Position numbers and translations under genes: made by a program. A stretch of DNA of 64,000 nt from Nitrospiraceae bacterium (GTDB lineage Bacteria; Nitrospirota; Nitrospiria; Nitrospirales; UBA8639), in assembly GCA_020632635.1 (NCBI GenBank), contig JACKFE010000002.1, positions 310,001 to 374,000 of the forward strand. Direction: 5' to 3'. The notes under the pieces are model-generated. The model was not told where the DNA came from. It saw only the letters and a program-made list of their open reading frames with translations, and searched no databases. This document shows, in pieces, positions 1-7,400 of this stretch (position 1 is its first letter; the number at the start of each line of letters is the position of its first letter).

Positions 1-22
1 GGCGGGCCATGCCCGCCCTACC
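1..22. repeat. REP element, half of a REPIN cut by the window edge
   Basis: A hairpin-forming GGCGGGC-CAT-GCCCGCC core followed by CCTAC. It matches the right halves of the complete REPINs at 149-205, 769-825 and 1598-1654, so its partner REP probably lies just outside the window. Confidence 0.75.
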
Positions 23-148
23 ATTCCTTTCACGGGATCAGGGGAGGAAACGGGTGCAGAAAAGGTTTGTGTCCTGAAGAGACACACGAACCACAGACTA
101 GCCTTTTCTCCCCCAACCCCAAATTCATCAAATACCATGTTTGAGTTT

Positions 149-205
149 GTAGGGTGGGCACCGCCCACCTGTTCAAACGATTTTGGCGGGCCGTGCCCGC
201 CCTAC
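149..205. repeat. REPIN (two inverted REPs) downstream of the RAYT gene
   Basis: Two REP units in opposite orientation. The left one begins GTAGGGTGGGCACCGCCCAC and the right one ends TGCCCGCCCTAC, with about 14 bases between them. Each half can form its own hairpin and the outer GTAGGG/CCCTAC ends also pair. It lies 3 bp beyond the stop of the REP-associated transposase and has a near-identical partner upstream of that gene. Confidence 0.85.
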
Positions 206-208
206 CAC

Positions 209-757
209 TCACTCGCCAAACGCATGAGACTCGGCCAAATCGACTTGCTCTCCCCAATCAATAGGGTACATTCCTTGGGCCACAAATCGATGAAAAGATG
301 AATACGGCCAATCTTGCACGCGGTCGACTAGCCCATGTTTGACGGGATTGTAATGAATATAGTCGAGATGGATTCGGAAATCGGCCTCATCTCGTATCAC
401 ATGCTCCCAAAATCGCCGTTGCCAGATGGCCGCCTCCCGTTTACGAGAATCACCGTTGGAACAACATCCTTTTGGTCGAAGGAAAGAACGGGCTTCCTTA
501 GAGAATTTGGCCTTAATCAATCCCCACCGTTTTGAGTAGTCGGCATCACCCTCAGGTAAGGTCCAAACACAATGCCAGTGATCAGGAAGAGACACCCAGG
601 CCTCCAGGGAAAAAGAATGGGCCAATTGCACCTCCCGAATCACATTGGCAAGGATGGTTCGGCAATGAGGATCGGTGAGAAAGGGTTGGCGAGCATGAGT
701 GACAACCGTAAAGAAGTAGGTGCCGCCCGGAATACGCGCTCGACGATATTGGGGCAT
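209..757 (-). CDS. REP-associated tyrosine transposase (RAYT)
   Basis: A 182-residue single-domain Y1 (HUH) transposase of the IS200-like RAYT family, which is thought to mobilise REP/REPIN sequences through single-stranded intermediates. The HUH histidines are visible as DHWHCVW (His60, His62), and the candidate nucleophile lies in YIHYNPVKHG (Tyr133/136), a hallmark RAYT motif. The N-terminal GGTYFFTVVT segment is also typical. An upstream extension to 910 is open, but it runs through a REPIN, so the ATG at 757 is preferred. The gene sits exactly between two REPINs (149-205 and 769-825), as expected for a RAYT with its cognate repeats. It appears full length. Confidence 0.92.
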   Translation of the reverse strand: MPQYRRARIPGGTYFFTVVTHARQPFLTDPHCRTILANVIREVQLAHSFSLEAWVSLPDHWHCVWTLPEGDADYSKRWGLIKAKFSKEARSFLRPKGCCSNGDSRKREAAIWQRRFWEHVIRDEADFRIHLDYIHYNPVKHGLVDRVQDWPYSSFHRFVAQGMYPIDWGEQVDLAESHAFGE

Positions 758-768
758 AAAGACGCTTC

Positions 769-825
769 GTAGGGTGGGCACCGCCCACCTGTTCAAATCA
801 TATTGGCGGGCCATGCCCGCCCTAC
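769..825. repeat. REPIN upstream of the RAYT gene
   Basis: Same structure as the copy at 149-205: inverted GTAGGG...CCCTAC ends, a GTGGGC-ACC-GCCCAC hairpin on the left and a GGCGGGC-CAT-GCCCGCC hairpin on the right. It lies 11 bp upstream of the RAYT start codon. Confidence 0.85.
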
Positions 826-845
826 CATTCCTGAAAAAAGATTTC

Positions 846-866
846 GTAGGGTGGGCAGAGCCCACC
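846..866. repeat. Solitary, slightly diverged REP
   Basis: A single REP unit, GTAGGGTGGGCAGAGCCCAC followed by C. The central triplet differs from the other copies (AGA instead of ACC) but the GTGGGC/GCCCAC stem is kept. It has no inverted partner immediately downstream. Confidence 0.7.
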
Positions 867-925
867 TTGGCAAATGATATTGAGTTTTGGAAGAGTTTTG
901 TGGAGAACAAAACAACAGGCCAGAG

Positions 926-1156
926 TCAGGAGACCGAAACCTCTTTTAATTTCTCCGCAATCCACACTTTAATCACCGCCTGCCGCGTCACGCCCAACCG
1001 CTGCGCTTCTTTATCTAAGGAATCAACCATCCATGCTGGAAAATCGACGTTGACCCTCCGCTGTCCGTGGCCAGGACGAGTAGCCTGCTGGAGATCCAAA
1101 TATTGTGTGACATTTTCTCCCGCATCGAACTGCTCATCGAAATTTTTCGCTTTCAT
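926..1156 (-). CDS. BrnA-like ribbon-helix-helix antitoxin
   Basis: A 76-residue protein whose C-terminal half reads as a ribbon-helix-helix DNA-binding domain: a beta strand around RRVNVDFPAWMVDSLD followed by helices through RLGVTRQAVIKVWIAEKL. Antitoxins of this type bind and neutralise BrnT toxins and repress their own operon. It starts inside the end of the upstream BrnT-like gene (23-bp overlap), giving the usual toxin-first order of brnTA operons. The antitoxin role is inferred from fold and neighbour. Confidence 0.8.
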   Translation of the reverse strand: MKAKNFDEQFDAGENVTQYLDLQQATRPGHGQRRVNVDFPAWMVDSLDKEAQRLGVTRQAVIKVWIAEKLKEVSVS

Positions 1157-1406
1157 ACCACTCCACCTCCTCCAGTCGAGCAGGTCGAACAGAAATCAAT
1201 CGAATGCGGCCTGTTCGAATGGTGATAATAGCCGACCAATGCTTATTACCAATTTTTCCAATCACCACGAAACGGGGTTCGTCACTCGTCTTGGCTGGAA
1301 TTTCAAGCCGGTCGAGGTCATCCCACAACGCCTGAGCGTCAACAAAATCAATTCCATGCTTGGCACGGTTACTGGCATGCTTCTCAATATCGTACTCAAA
1401 CTCCAT
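1134..1406 (-). CDS. brnT: BrnT family toxin
   Basis: A 90-residue protein with the BrnT signature: an N-terminal FEYDIEKHASNRAKHGIDF motif, then an FVVIGKIGNKHWSAIITIR beta segment and an RPARLEEVEWYES C-terminus. BrnT proteins are small RelE-like ribonucleases that inhibit translation until bound by BrnA. It is the first gene of a two-gene minus-strand operon with the ribbon-helix-helix partner. An AT-rich stretch just upstream (about 1410-1470) probably holds the promoter. Confidence 0.88.
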   Translation of the reverse strand: MEFEYDIEKHASNRAKHGIDFVDAQALWDDLDRLEIPAKTSDEPRFVVIGKIGNKHWSAIITIRTGRIRLISVRPARLEEVEWYESEKFR

Positions 1407-1597
1407 AACAGTATAATAATTATACTCTTTTTATTGCATAATTCCATTATACCCGTACTAAATACGATAATATTCACCAGGCAAGAGCCGTCTGCTGGAA
1501 AAACTTCCCACCCCTTGTTTGCGTTCGTCCTGCAAGGGGCCAATGGCTTGCTTCATCCGGCAGAGAACAAATTACCTGTTTCATTCGGATAAAATTG

Positions 1598-1654
1598 GTA
1601 GGGTGGGCACCGCCCACCTGTTCAAATGATACTGGCGGGCCATGCCCGCCCTAC
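1598..1654. repeat. REPIN between the two toxin-antitoxin modules
   Basis: A complete REPIN with the same ends and paired hairpins as those flanking the RAYT gene. It sits in the intergenic space between the brnT operon and the HEPN/MNT operon. Confidence 0.85.
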
Positions 1655-1680
1655 TCTTCTCCCTCTCGCAAAACGGCTTC

Positions 1681-2022
1681 TTACTCTTGTTTCTCAAAAT
1701 ATTTTTCCAGCACCGAACACACGTGAGGAACATGGATCGTCGCGACGTCCCAAATAATTTTGGGGTTCACGTTACCGTAATCGTGTGACACGATGTTGCG
1801 CATACCACGCATTTGGCGAAAGGAAAGTTGGGGGAGGGATTGTTTGGTTTCTTCATCCAAATGAGCCGTCGCTTCTCCTATAATCTCAATTCGCCTGACG
1901 ACCGCATCTTGTTTTTGCTGATCGGTGCAGAAGGCCGCTTCCGTAGTGTCTTGGACATAGGAAATAATGAGGCGACCTGCCTGAAGAATGTCACGGAGGC
2001 GACCTAGTTGATCAGCCTTCAT
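1681..2022 (-). CDS. HEPN domain toxin of an MNT/HEPN pair (HepT-like)
   Basis: A 113-residue all-helical HEPN protein. It contains RNIVSHDY, an R-x4-H-x-Y motif, which is both the HEPN ribonuclease active site and the tyrosine target of MntA-type AMPylation. The start ATG at 2022 overlaps the end of the upstream nucleotidyltransferase by 11 bp; the longer open frame upstream is a shadow of that gene. Together they form an MNT/HEPN (type VII) toxin-antitoxin module in which the nucleotidyltransferase silences the HEPN RNase. Confidence 0.88.
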   Translation of the reverse strand: MKADQLGRLRDILQAGRLIISYVQDTTEAAFCTDQQKQDAVVRRIEIIGEATAHLDEETKQSLPQLSFRQMRGMRNIVSHDYGNVNPKIIWDVATIHVPHVCSVLEKYFEKQE

Positions 2023-2332
2023 AAAGACAGACAGCAGAGGAAAGGATCTGTTCTCTGGCAAATCGATTCGGCGAAGCGTCCAATGAGGGACGAAGGACAA
2101 AATCCACTGGGGTTCCAATAAGTTCTTCCGCCTCTCCAGCCATTTCGAGGAGGGTGCCGGTCGGGACAGAGTCGTCCAAGGTAACCAGCAAATCCGTATC
2201 ACTACCTGGCACGGCTTGGCCTTTCGCCACAGACCCAAACACTTCAAGACGCCGAATGTGATGCTTTTCACAGAATGGCTTGAGAAGCTGCGCCAACGTG
2301 GACAGGGAAGGGAACGTCGATTGATCGATCAT
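2012..2332 (-). CDS. MNT-type nucleotidyltransferase antitoxin (MntA-like)
   Basis: A 106-residue minimal nucleotidyltransferase of the DNA polymerase beta superfamily. The signature GSVAKGQAVPGSDTDLLV (residues 33-50) contains the GSxA motif and the DxD metal-binding pair. Family members AMPylate a tyrosine in the HEPN partner and so block its RNase activity. It is the first gene of the pair and overlaps the HEPN start, which indicates translational coupling. It is full length for the minimal family. Confidence 0.88.
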   Translation of the reverse strand: MIDQSTFPSLSTLAQLLKPFCEKHHIRRLEVFGSVAKGQAVPGSDTDLLVTLDDSVPTGTLLEMAGEAEELIGTPVDFVLRPSLDASPNRFAREQILSSAVCLYEG

Positions 2333-2410
2333 GTCATCATGATAACGGCCTGGCTACATTGAGGCAAATTCCGGTAAGTCTTAAAGATCGGCTGCCATCG
2401 GAAAAGATTT

Positions 2411-2431
2411 GTCGGGTGGGCACCGCCCACC
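2411..2431. repeat. REP, left half of a split REPIN
   Basis: A REP unit beginning GTCGGGTGGGCACCGCCCAC. The matching right half lies at 2641-2662, about 210 bp away instead of the usual 14 bp. An inverted-repeat element occupies the space between them. Confidence 0.75.
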
Positions 2432-2443
2432 GTTTCAGATTAT

Positions 2444-2633
2444 GGGATTGTTGAATAATGCGAATTTCAAAAGCCATATTTTCCCGCTATGCCCTCGGGC
2501 ATCAACTCCGAGGGGCGGTTCAAAAAAGTCCGTTCAGCAAGGCCGCAGCCATTTTTCTGCGCGGAGCGTATGAATCATACGTGAGCCCGGAAAAATGGCG
2601 AGAACGCCGCTGACGGCTTTTTTCAACAGCCCC
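2444..2633. mobile_element. MITE-like inverted-repeat element inserted in a REPIN
   Basis: A non-coding segment of about 190 bp whose ends are inverted copies of each other (GGGATTGTTGAA at the left; TTCAACAGCCCC at the right, whose complement is GGGGCTGTTGAA). It is flanked by a 5-bp direct repeat ATTAT (2439-2443 and 2634-2638), which would fit a target-site duplication. The right two-thirds (about 2516-2633) also fold as a long imperfect hairpin around CGTATGAATCATACG. No transposase is encoded. Only one copy is present in the window, so mobility is inferred. Confidence 0.5.
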
Positions 2634-2640
2634 ATTATAG

Positions 2641-2662
2641 TGGCGGGCCATGCCCGCCCTAC
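2641..2662. repeat. REP, right half of a split REPIN
   Basis: TGGCGGGCCATGCCCGCCCT followed by AC. It is the same right half seen in the complete REPINs and is separated from its left partner at 2411-2431 by the inserted element. Confidence 0.75.
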
Positions 2663-2792
2663 CACTCCTCGATCTACCTCCTCTCATCCGGATCGGCACC
2701 CACAATGAGGAAAAAATTCCTGTAGCCGAGCCGGCATAGGATCAGTACTCGGATCGCGAGCCGGCCCGACCCCAGGAGACGGTCTCTTCGGC

Positions 2793-2811
2793 TGACGAAT
2801 GCCATTCGTCA
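2793..2811. other. 19-nt perfect palindrome downstream of the DGR template repeat
   Basis: TGACGAATG and CATTCGTCA arms around a single C. It lies in the roughly 230-bp non-coding tail that follows the template repeat in the transcribed direction. It may be part of a structured DGR template RNA, or it may be an unrelated site. No gene was recognised between 2663 and 2894. Confidence 0.35.
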
Positions 2812-2894
2812 ACCAGGAGCGAGTCTGGACGCCCGCATGGCACACTCGATTTCTCCCCAATGGACAAACCGATTCCGGCCCCGGGCCGGCGTCT

Positions 2895-3008
2895 TGAGCA
2901 CAACGAAACCCGTTGTTGTTGTTCCTGTTCGTCGGGTGGTTCCTGTTGCGGTTGGTCGTTCGTAGGTTCCTGGGATTGGTGTTGTTCCAGGGCCCCCGCG
3001 CAGAACCG
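2895..3008 (-). repeat. DGR template repeat (TR)
   Basis: A 114-nt repeat just downstream of the reverse transcriptase stop. Read on the minus strand it is rich in AAC codons (in the DGR reading frame WNNTNPRN..NRNRNHPTNRNNNNGFRCAQ), the classic adenine-rich template composition. It aligns to the variable repeat at 4528-4642. Both share the end adjoining GGTTTCGTTGTGCTCA, the likely IMH. All 21 substitutions in the body fall at template adenines. A short discordant stretch with a 1-nt indel lies at the opposite edge. In a DGR this region is transcribed and copied by an adenine-mutagenic reverse transcriptase. Confidence 0.93.
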
Positions 3009-3025
3009 TGCAGCACCTGTTTGAC

Positions 3026-4087
3026 TCACCCCTTCCCCCTGGCTTGCCACCAAGGGAAATCGGCCAATAGCCGTTCGCACAACCGATACGTGTTGGCATG
3101 TTGCGCATGGGCCACCCAACTCTGTACACAGGCCCTCGCCTGTTCAGCAGGACGCATGCCATGGCGTACCTCCTGGTCGTAGCGTCGAAATCGTCGCCGG
3201 GCTCGTTTCACATTGCCAGCATCTAAACGCCGATACCCTGGAAACAGTCGATAGCCTAAAAACGTCACCCCATTCGACACCGGGGCCACAACACATTTCC
3301 GGGCATGCAACCGCACACGCAAGGAGGCACACACGTCTTCCACCGCCGCATGCGCCTCATGCAACCAAGCCTTGGAATCGGCAAAAAGCAAGAAATCATC
3401 CACATAGCGCACATAGCCCGGACAACGGAGAGATTCCTTTACAACATGATCCAACGGATCCAAATACACATTCCCAAAAAACTGGCTGGTTTGATTGCCG
3501 ATCGGCAAACCCCGTGAACGAGTCCAGGGCGCCAACAAATCATCCCCAGGGAAATACCAGACCGGCCCCCGCTCCGAGCCGCCATGCCCAAGAATCCGGG
3601 TGATCACCCACAACACCTCCGGATCCTGCACCCGTCGCTGCAGAAGACCCAGCAAGACCTGATGATCAATCGAGGGGAAAAACTGCGCCAGATCACATTT
3701 CAACACATACCGGTATCGACGAGCATACGAAGAGGCCCGGTCCACCGCCGCATGGGTGCCCTTCCCCTTGCGGCAGGCATAGGAATCAAAGAGAAAGCGC
3801 CGCTCAAAGAGCGGCTCAATCACCTGGCATAAAGCATGATGCACCACCCGATCCCGGAACGGGGCGGCACTAATCATCCGGGGCTTCTTCTCCCGAATCA
3901 CGAAATTCCGAAAGGGGCCGGGCTGATAGGTGCGTGTGCGCAAGGCCGTTTGCACCTGCACCAGTTCTGTTTCAAGGTTCAAGAAAAACGTACTCACATT
4001 CGGACGCCGCCGCTTCCCACGTTGAGCCAAATAAGCCGCCCGCAACAGATTCGGAAACGCCGTGAGCCGGTCAAACATGGCTCCCAT
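3026..4087 (-). CDS. DGR reverse transcriptase
   Basis: A 353-residue reverse transcriptase of the diversity-generating retroelement clade. It copies the template RNA into cDNA with errors at adenines. The catalytic box is YVRYVDDFLLF (YxDD around residue 230). The family-specific GLPIGNQTSQFFGN motif, where DGR enzymes carry a GxxxSQ signature, is present around residues 194-207. LKCDLAQFFPSIDH supplies the other metal-binding Asp. There is no maturase (X/thumb) or endonuclease domain of group II intron type. The gene begins 2 bp after the avd stop and ends 18 bp before the template repeat. An alternative ATG lies three codons in (4078). Confidence 0.96.
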   Translation of the reverse strand: MGAMFDRLTAFPNLLRAAYLAQRGKRRRPNVSTFFLNLETELVQVQTALRTRTYQPGPFRNFVIREKKPRMISAAPFRDRVVHHALCQVIEPLFERRFLFDSYACRKGKGTHAAVDRASSYARRYRYVLKCDLAQFFPSIDHQVLLGLLQRRVQDPEVLWVITRILGHGGSERGPVWYFPGDDLLAPWTRSRGLPIGNQTSQFFGNVYLDPLDHVVKESLRCPGYVRYVDDFLLFADSKAWLHEAHAAVEDVCASLRVRLHARKCVVAPVSNGVTFLGYRLFPGYRRLDAGNVKRARRRFRRYDQEVRHGMRPAEQARACVQSWVAHAQHANTYRLCERLLADFPWWQARGKG

Positions 4088-4089
4088 GG

Positions 4090-4440
4090 CTACGAGCTCG
4101 CTTCAAAGCGGGCCCACCCGCCGATTTGCCGGCCAATGCCCGTCACCTGCACGCAGGCATGCTCATATTGCCGGAGACTCGTAAACCCGAGGTCTTTGCC
4201 CAATCGAATTAAGAGACGGACTTTTTCCAACTCGACATTGGCTTGGTGGATGAGCCGTGCCTTGGCCTCCCGTTGATACGCCGCCTCCACCAGCAGCAGC
4301 ACCAGATCCAACATGGCCGTTTCGATCCGCTCCCCCAAGACAAACCGATGGGACCGGGGAAACTTGCCCACATGATCCACCAGCCACTTGAGCAATTCAT
4401 AGGCATCCGACACCACCGTCGGAAGACCTGTCGTCGCCAT
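4090..4440 (-). CDS. avd: DGR accessory variability determinant (Avd)
   Basis: A 116-residue, mainly helical protein of the Avd/four-helix-bundle family (YELLKWLVDHVGKFPRSHRF and a basic third helix, REAKARLIHQANVELEKVRL). Avd forms a pentameric barrel that binds the DGR reverse transcriptase and template RNA and is required for mutagenic homing. The start ATG at 4440 has a strong ribosome-binding site (AAGGAGG about 8 bp upstream). The frame is open further upstream to 5163, but that part lies over the target gene in a different frame and is not coding. Confidence 0.92.
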   Translation of the reverse strand: MATTGLPTVVSDAYELLKWLVDHVGKFPRSHRFVLGERIETAMLDLVLLLVEAAYQREAKARLIHQANVELEKVRLLIRLGKDLGFTSLRQYEHACVQVTGIGRQIGGWARFEASS

Positions 4441-7400
4441 AGGACACCTCCTTGGAAAAAGATGAAGACAAAACAAGAAAAGGACCAAGGGGAAAAGGGC
4501 CAAAGAACCAAGGGTTACGGGGCGCCCTGAGCACAACGAAACCCGAGGCCGTCGCTCCTGTTCGACGGGTGGACCCTGAAGCGGAGGGACGATCGTAGGA
4601 CCCTGGGATCGGAGTCGTCCCAAGAACCCCCGCGCAGAACCGGAATTCGCCCTTGTCCGGCCCCTGAGGATTCCGCACCGGTTCGTTCCCCATAGCCCGT
4701 TGCTGATAGCGCGTCTCATCGTACCAATCCGCCACCCATTCCCACGCATTCCCCGCCATATCATAGGCCCCATACGGGCTTTTCCCATGCTCATAAGATC
4801 CCACATCACGCAAGGCCCCATAGTCCTGAAAATCACAGCAGTTGTCAAAATTGGCCAATGCTTTTGTCGGGGCCTCATTCCCCCACGGATATAAACGCCC
4901 GTCTGTTCCACGAGCCGCCTTCTCCCACTCGGCCTCGGTGGGCAAGCGCTTGCCCGCCCAGACGCAATACGCATTGGCATCCTCCCAGGCCACGCCCACC
5001 ACCGGTTTCTTGGCATGTTGTTTGAGCACAGTCGCCGGCCAGTGCCGAGGCGGATCGCGTTTGGTGGCTTCCATAAAGGCCGCATAGCGGGAGGTCGTGA
5101 CTTCATATTGATCGAGGTAAAAGGCATCGAGATACACGGGATGTTGCGGCACTTCTGGGTCAAACCACTCCCGTTTATCCTGGGGATGCGCTTGCAGCCA
5201 TTGGTCTATGGCCGCTTCAGAAATTCCCATCGTAAATGCCCCCGCCGGCACCAACACCATGGGCACCCCATCCTTCCCGGTGATGATGGCAGGTCCTACT
5301 TTTTTGACGTGTTCTATCCTCGGCATTGACAATTGCAGTGCTTTTCCAGCCTCGCCACGCGTTTCCCAGGTCTCGTATCCTTCTTTAGACAGAACCATAC
5401 GAACCAGTTTGCTTAAAATTTCTTTATTGGAGAATTCAAAATGGCCGGATGCATCAGTCTGGCGCACAACGTTCAAATCCGGCAGCGATACCGTCACCCC
5501 TTCCAAGGGTTCCTTCGTGAAGGCATCGACAATTTGTCCTTTCAGTGTCGGCGCACTCGCCCCTTGTGGCTGTTGCGGCTCCAAAGCCCGTCGCTTCGCG
5601 GCCTCCGCGGCCTTTTGCTTGGCGGCCAGATCCGCCAGCCGCTTCGCTTCCACTGCTGCCTGTTTTTCTGCTTCGAGCCTTGCTCGTTCTTGTTCCGCCG
5701 CTCGTTGTTCACGCAGCCGTGCCTCTTCCTGGGCTTTCACTTTCGCGGCCTTTTCTTGTTCGATGTTGCCCAGGGCGGTGTTAAGGGCGTCCGCTGGAAT
5801 CTGAAGGCGCCAGACTTCCGGGCCCTCTTCTCCGGCAACGGTCAAGAACGCTTCCTCCTCCTTTGGCCAACTCAACCCGCTGGCGCCTTCCACCGGCCCT
5901 TGAATGCTGGCCAGCACCCGCTCCGACCGCCTATCAATCACCCGGAGAAGGCCATCCGCATGGTGGGAGAGGAAAAACTTGGCCGTGGGGTCCCATGCCA
6001 GACTTTTCAAGGCACCGTGGTTTTTATCGGGTAGGGTAAAGCTGAGATCCAGATGAAAAAACGGGTTCAAATTGTCATCTGCTGTTCCTGAGCTAAACAT
6101 CTGTCCACCGGAAGGCCCCCCCACGGCCCAATCCCCTGTTTGAGAAAATACCAGGGCTTTTATATCTCCATAGCCAAAGCCTTCCGTTTTTTTGGCCTTC
6201 CAATTCTCCCAGACCACATACTCCTTTGCATCGACGGACACCAAGCGGGGTATCTGTTGGGGACTCGGCCAAAACGCAAGAGAGGTCACTTCGGAGTCAT
6301 GTGTCCTCAGAATGTGTGAATCCTCTCCCACCCCCGGGTCCAAGACCACGATGGTGCCGTCCCGGTACCCTCCGGCAAGGAATTTTCCCTCACTTGATAG
6401 GGCCACACTCGTGACCGGGAACGGATATCCCCAATATTGCAAGCCTTCGGGGGTGTTCTGCCAATTCCATTTCACCAACCGTCCATCCTCCAACCCGATC
6501 GCGAGGTTTTGCCCATCCAATGACAACCCCACAGCCTGAATGGCCGCCGGTAAGGGCATCGGCAGGGGGTCCCACCACCATGTCAGAGCGATGGAAAGGA
6601 CCATCGCCGAGCCCACCAAGGCAACTGGCCGAAAGCCCAGCCAAGGCTGGCCTTTGGGAAACAAGACGTTGAGCAATGCTTTGGGGGCCCGAGTAACCAG
6701 GCCTCGGGCCTTTCCCTGCCTACCCGACAAGTATTGCAACATGACGTAATCGCGCAGCGGGCTTCCCGGTTCAGCCTCTTCGCCCATGGCTTGGAGCCGG
6801 AGTTTTCGCCGCACATGGTTCCACCAGTCCCGCAGGGAACGAGTCGCCTTCTTGGGGTATGTCGGGGTTTCCGGTTTCCTGGCGCCTGTAGCAATAGCCA
6901 GGGGCATCCCATCTGATGCCTCCGCCGCCGCGCTCAAGATGCTCGTAAGTTCGCGGCTGAGATGCTCAGCCTCATCCTTGCTCAATCGATCATAGAGGGC
7001 CTGCCGGAACCAATCCGGCATGAAGGCATGGCGGAACCACACCAGCCTCGTGAGTTTAGGCAGCAACATTTCCGCCGTGGGACCATGCCCGAACAGGCGC
7101 ACCCCCCATTCCAACGTCAGCGCCCAGTGGATTTCGGGATAGGCCGCGCAGGCGGCCAACCAGCGTATACCCTGTCGCCCTCGTTCTTCGGAACTCCCGG
7201 TATTGTCCTCCCGGAAGTCGGCTTCCAGATCGTCTAGCAGGGTGCGGAGGCGTTCGGGAGAGGGTGGATGGCGCTCCAACCATCGCTCCGGCAACCGTTC
7301 ATGGCTTCCCACAACCCGTTGCTTCGATTGGGGGTCAAATGACCGACATGCTTCCTGGTTCGCCAACCGGTCGTTAAAGAAGCGCAGCCCCAGATGTGAC

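Noticed and set aside
2742..3162. Coding frames over the template repeat resembling the target C-terminus
   Set aside because: The similarity comes from the TR/VR homology; there is no start with RBS, and the region is the non-coding DGR template.
3026..4087. Group II intron or retron reverse transcriptase
   Set aside because: No maturase or endonuclease domain and no intron RNA; the GxxxSQ signature, Avd and TR/VR pair point to a DGR.
4090..5163. A 357-codon frame including Avd with a long N-terminal extension
   Set aside because: The upstream part overlaps the FGE-domain coding sequence in another frame; a strong RBS and the family's length place the start at 4440.
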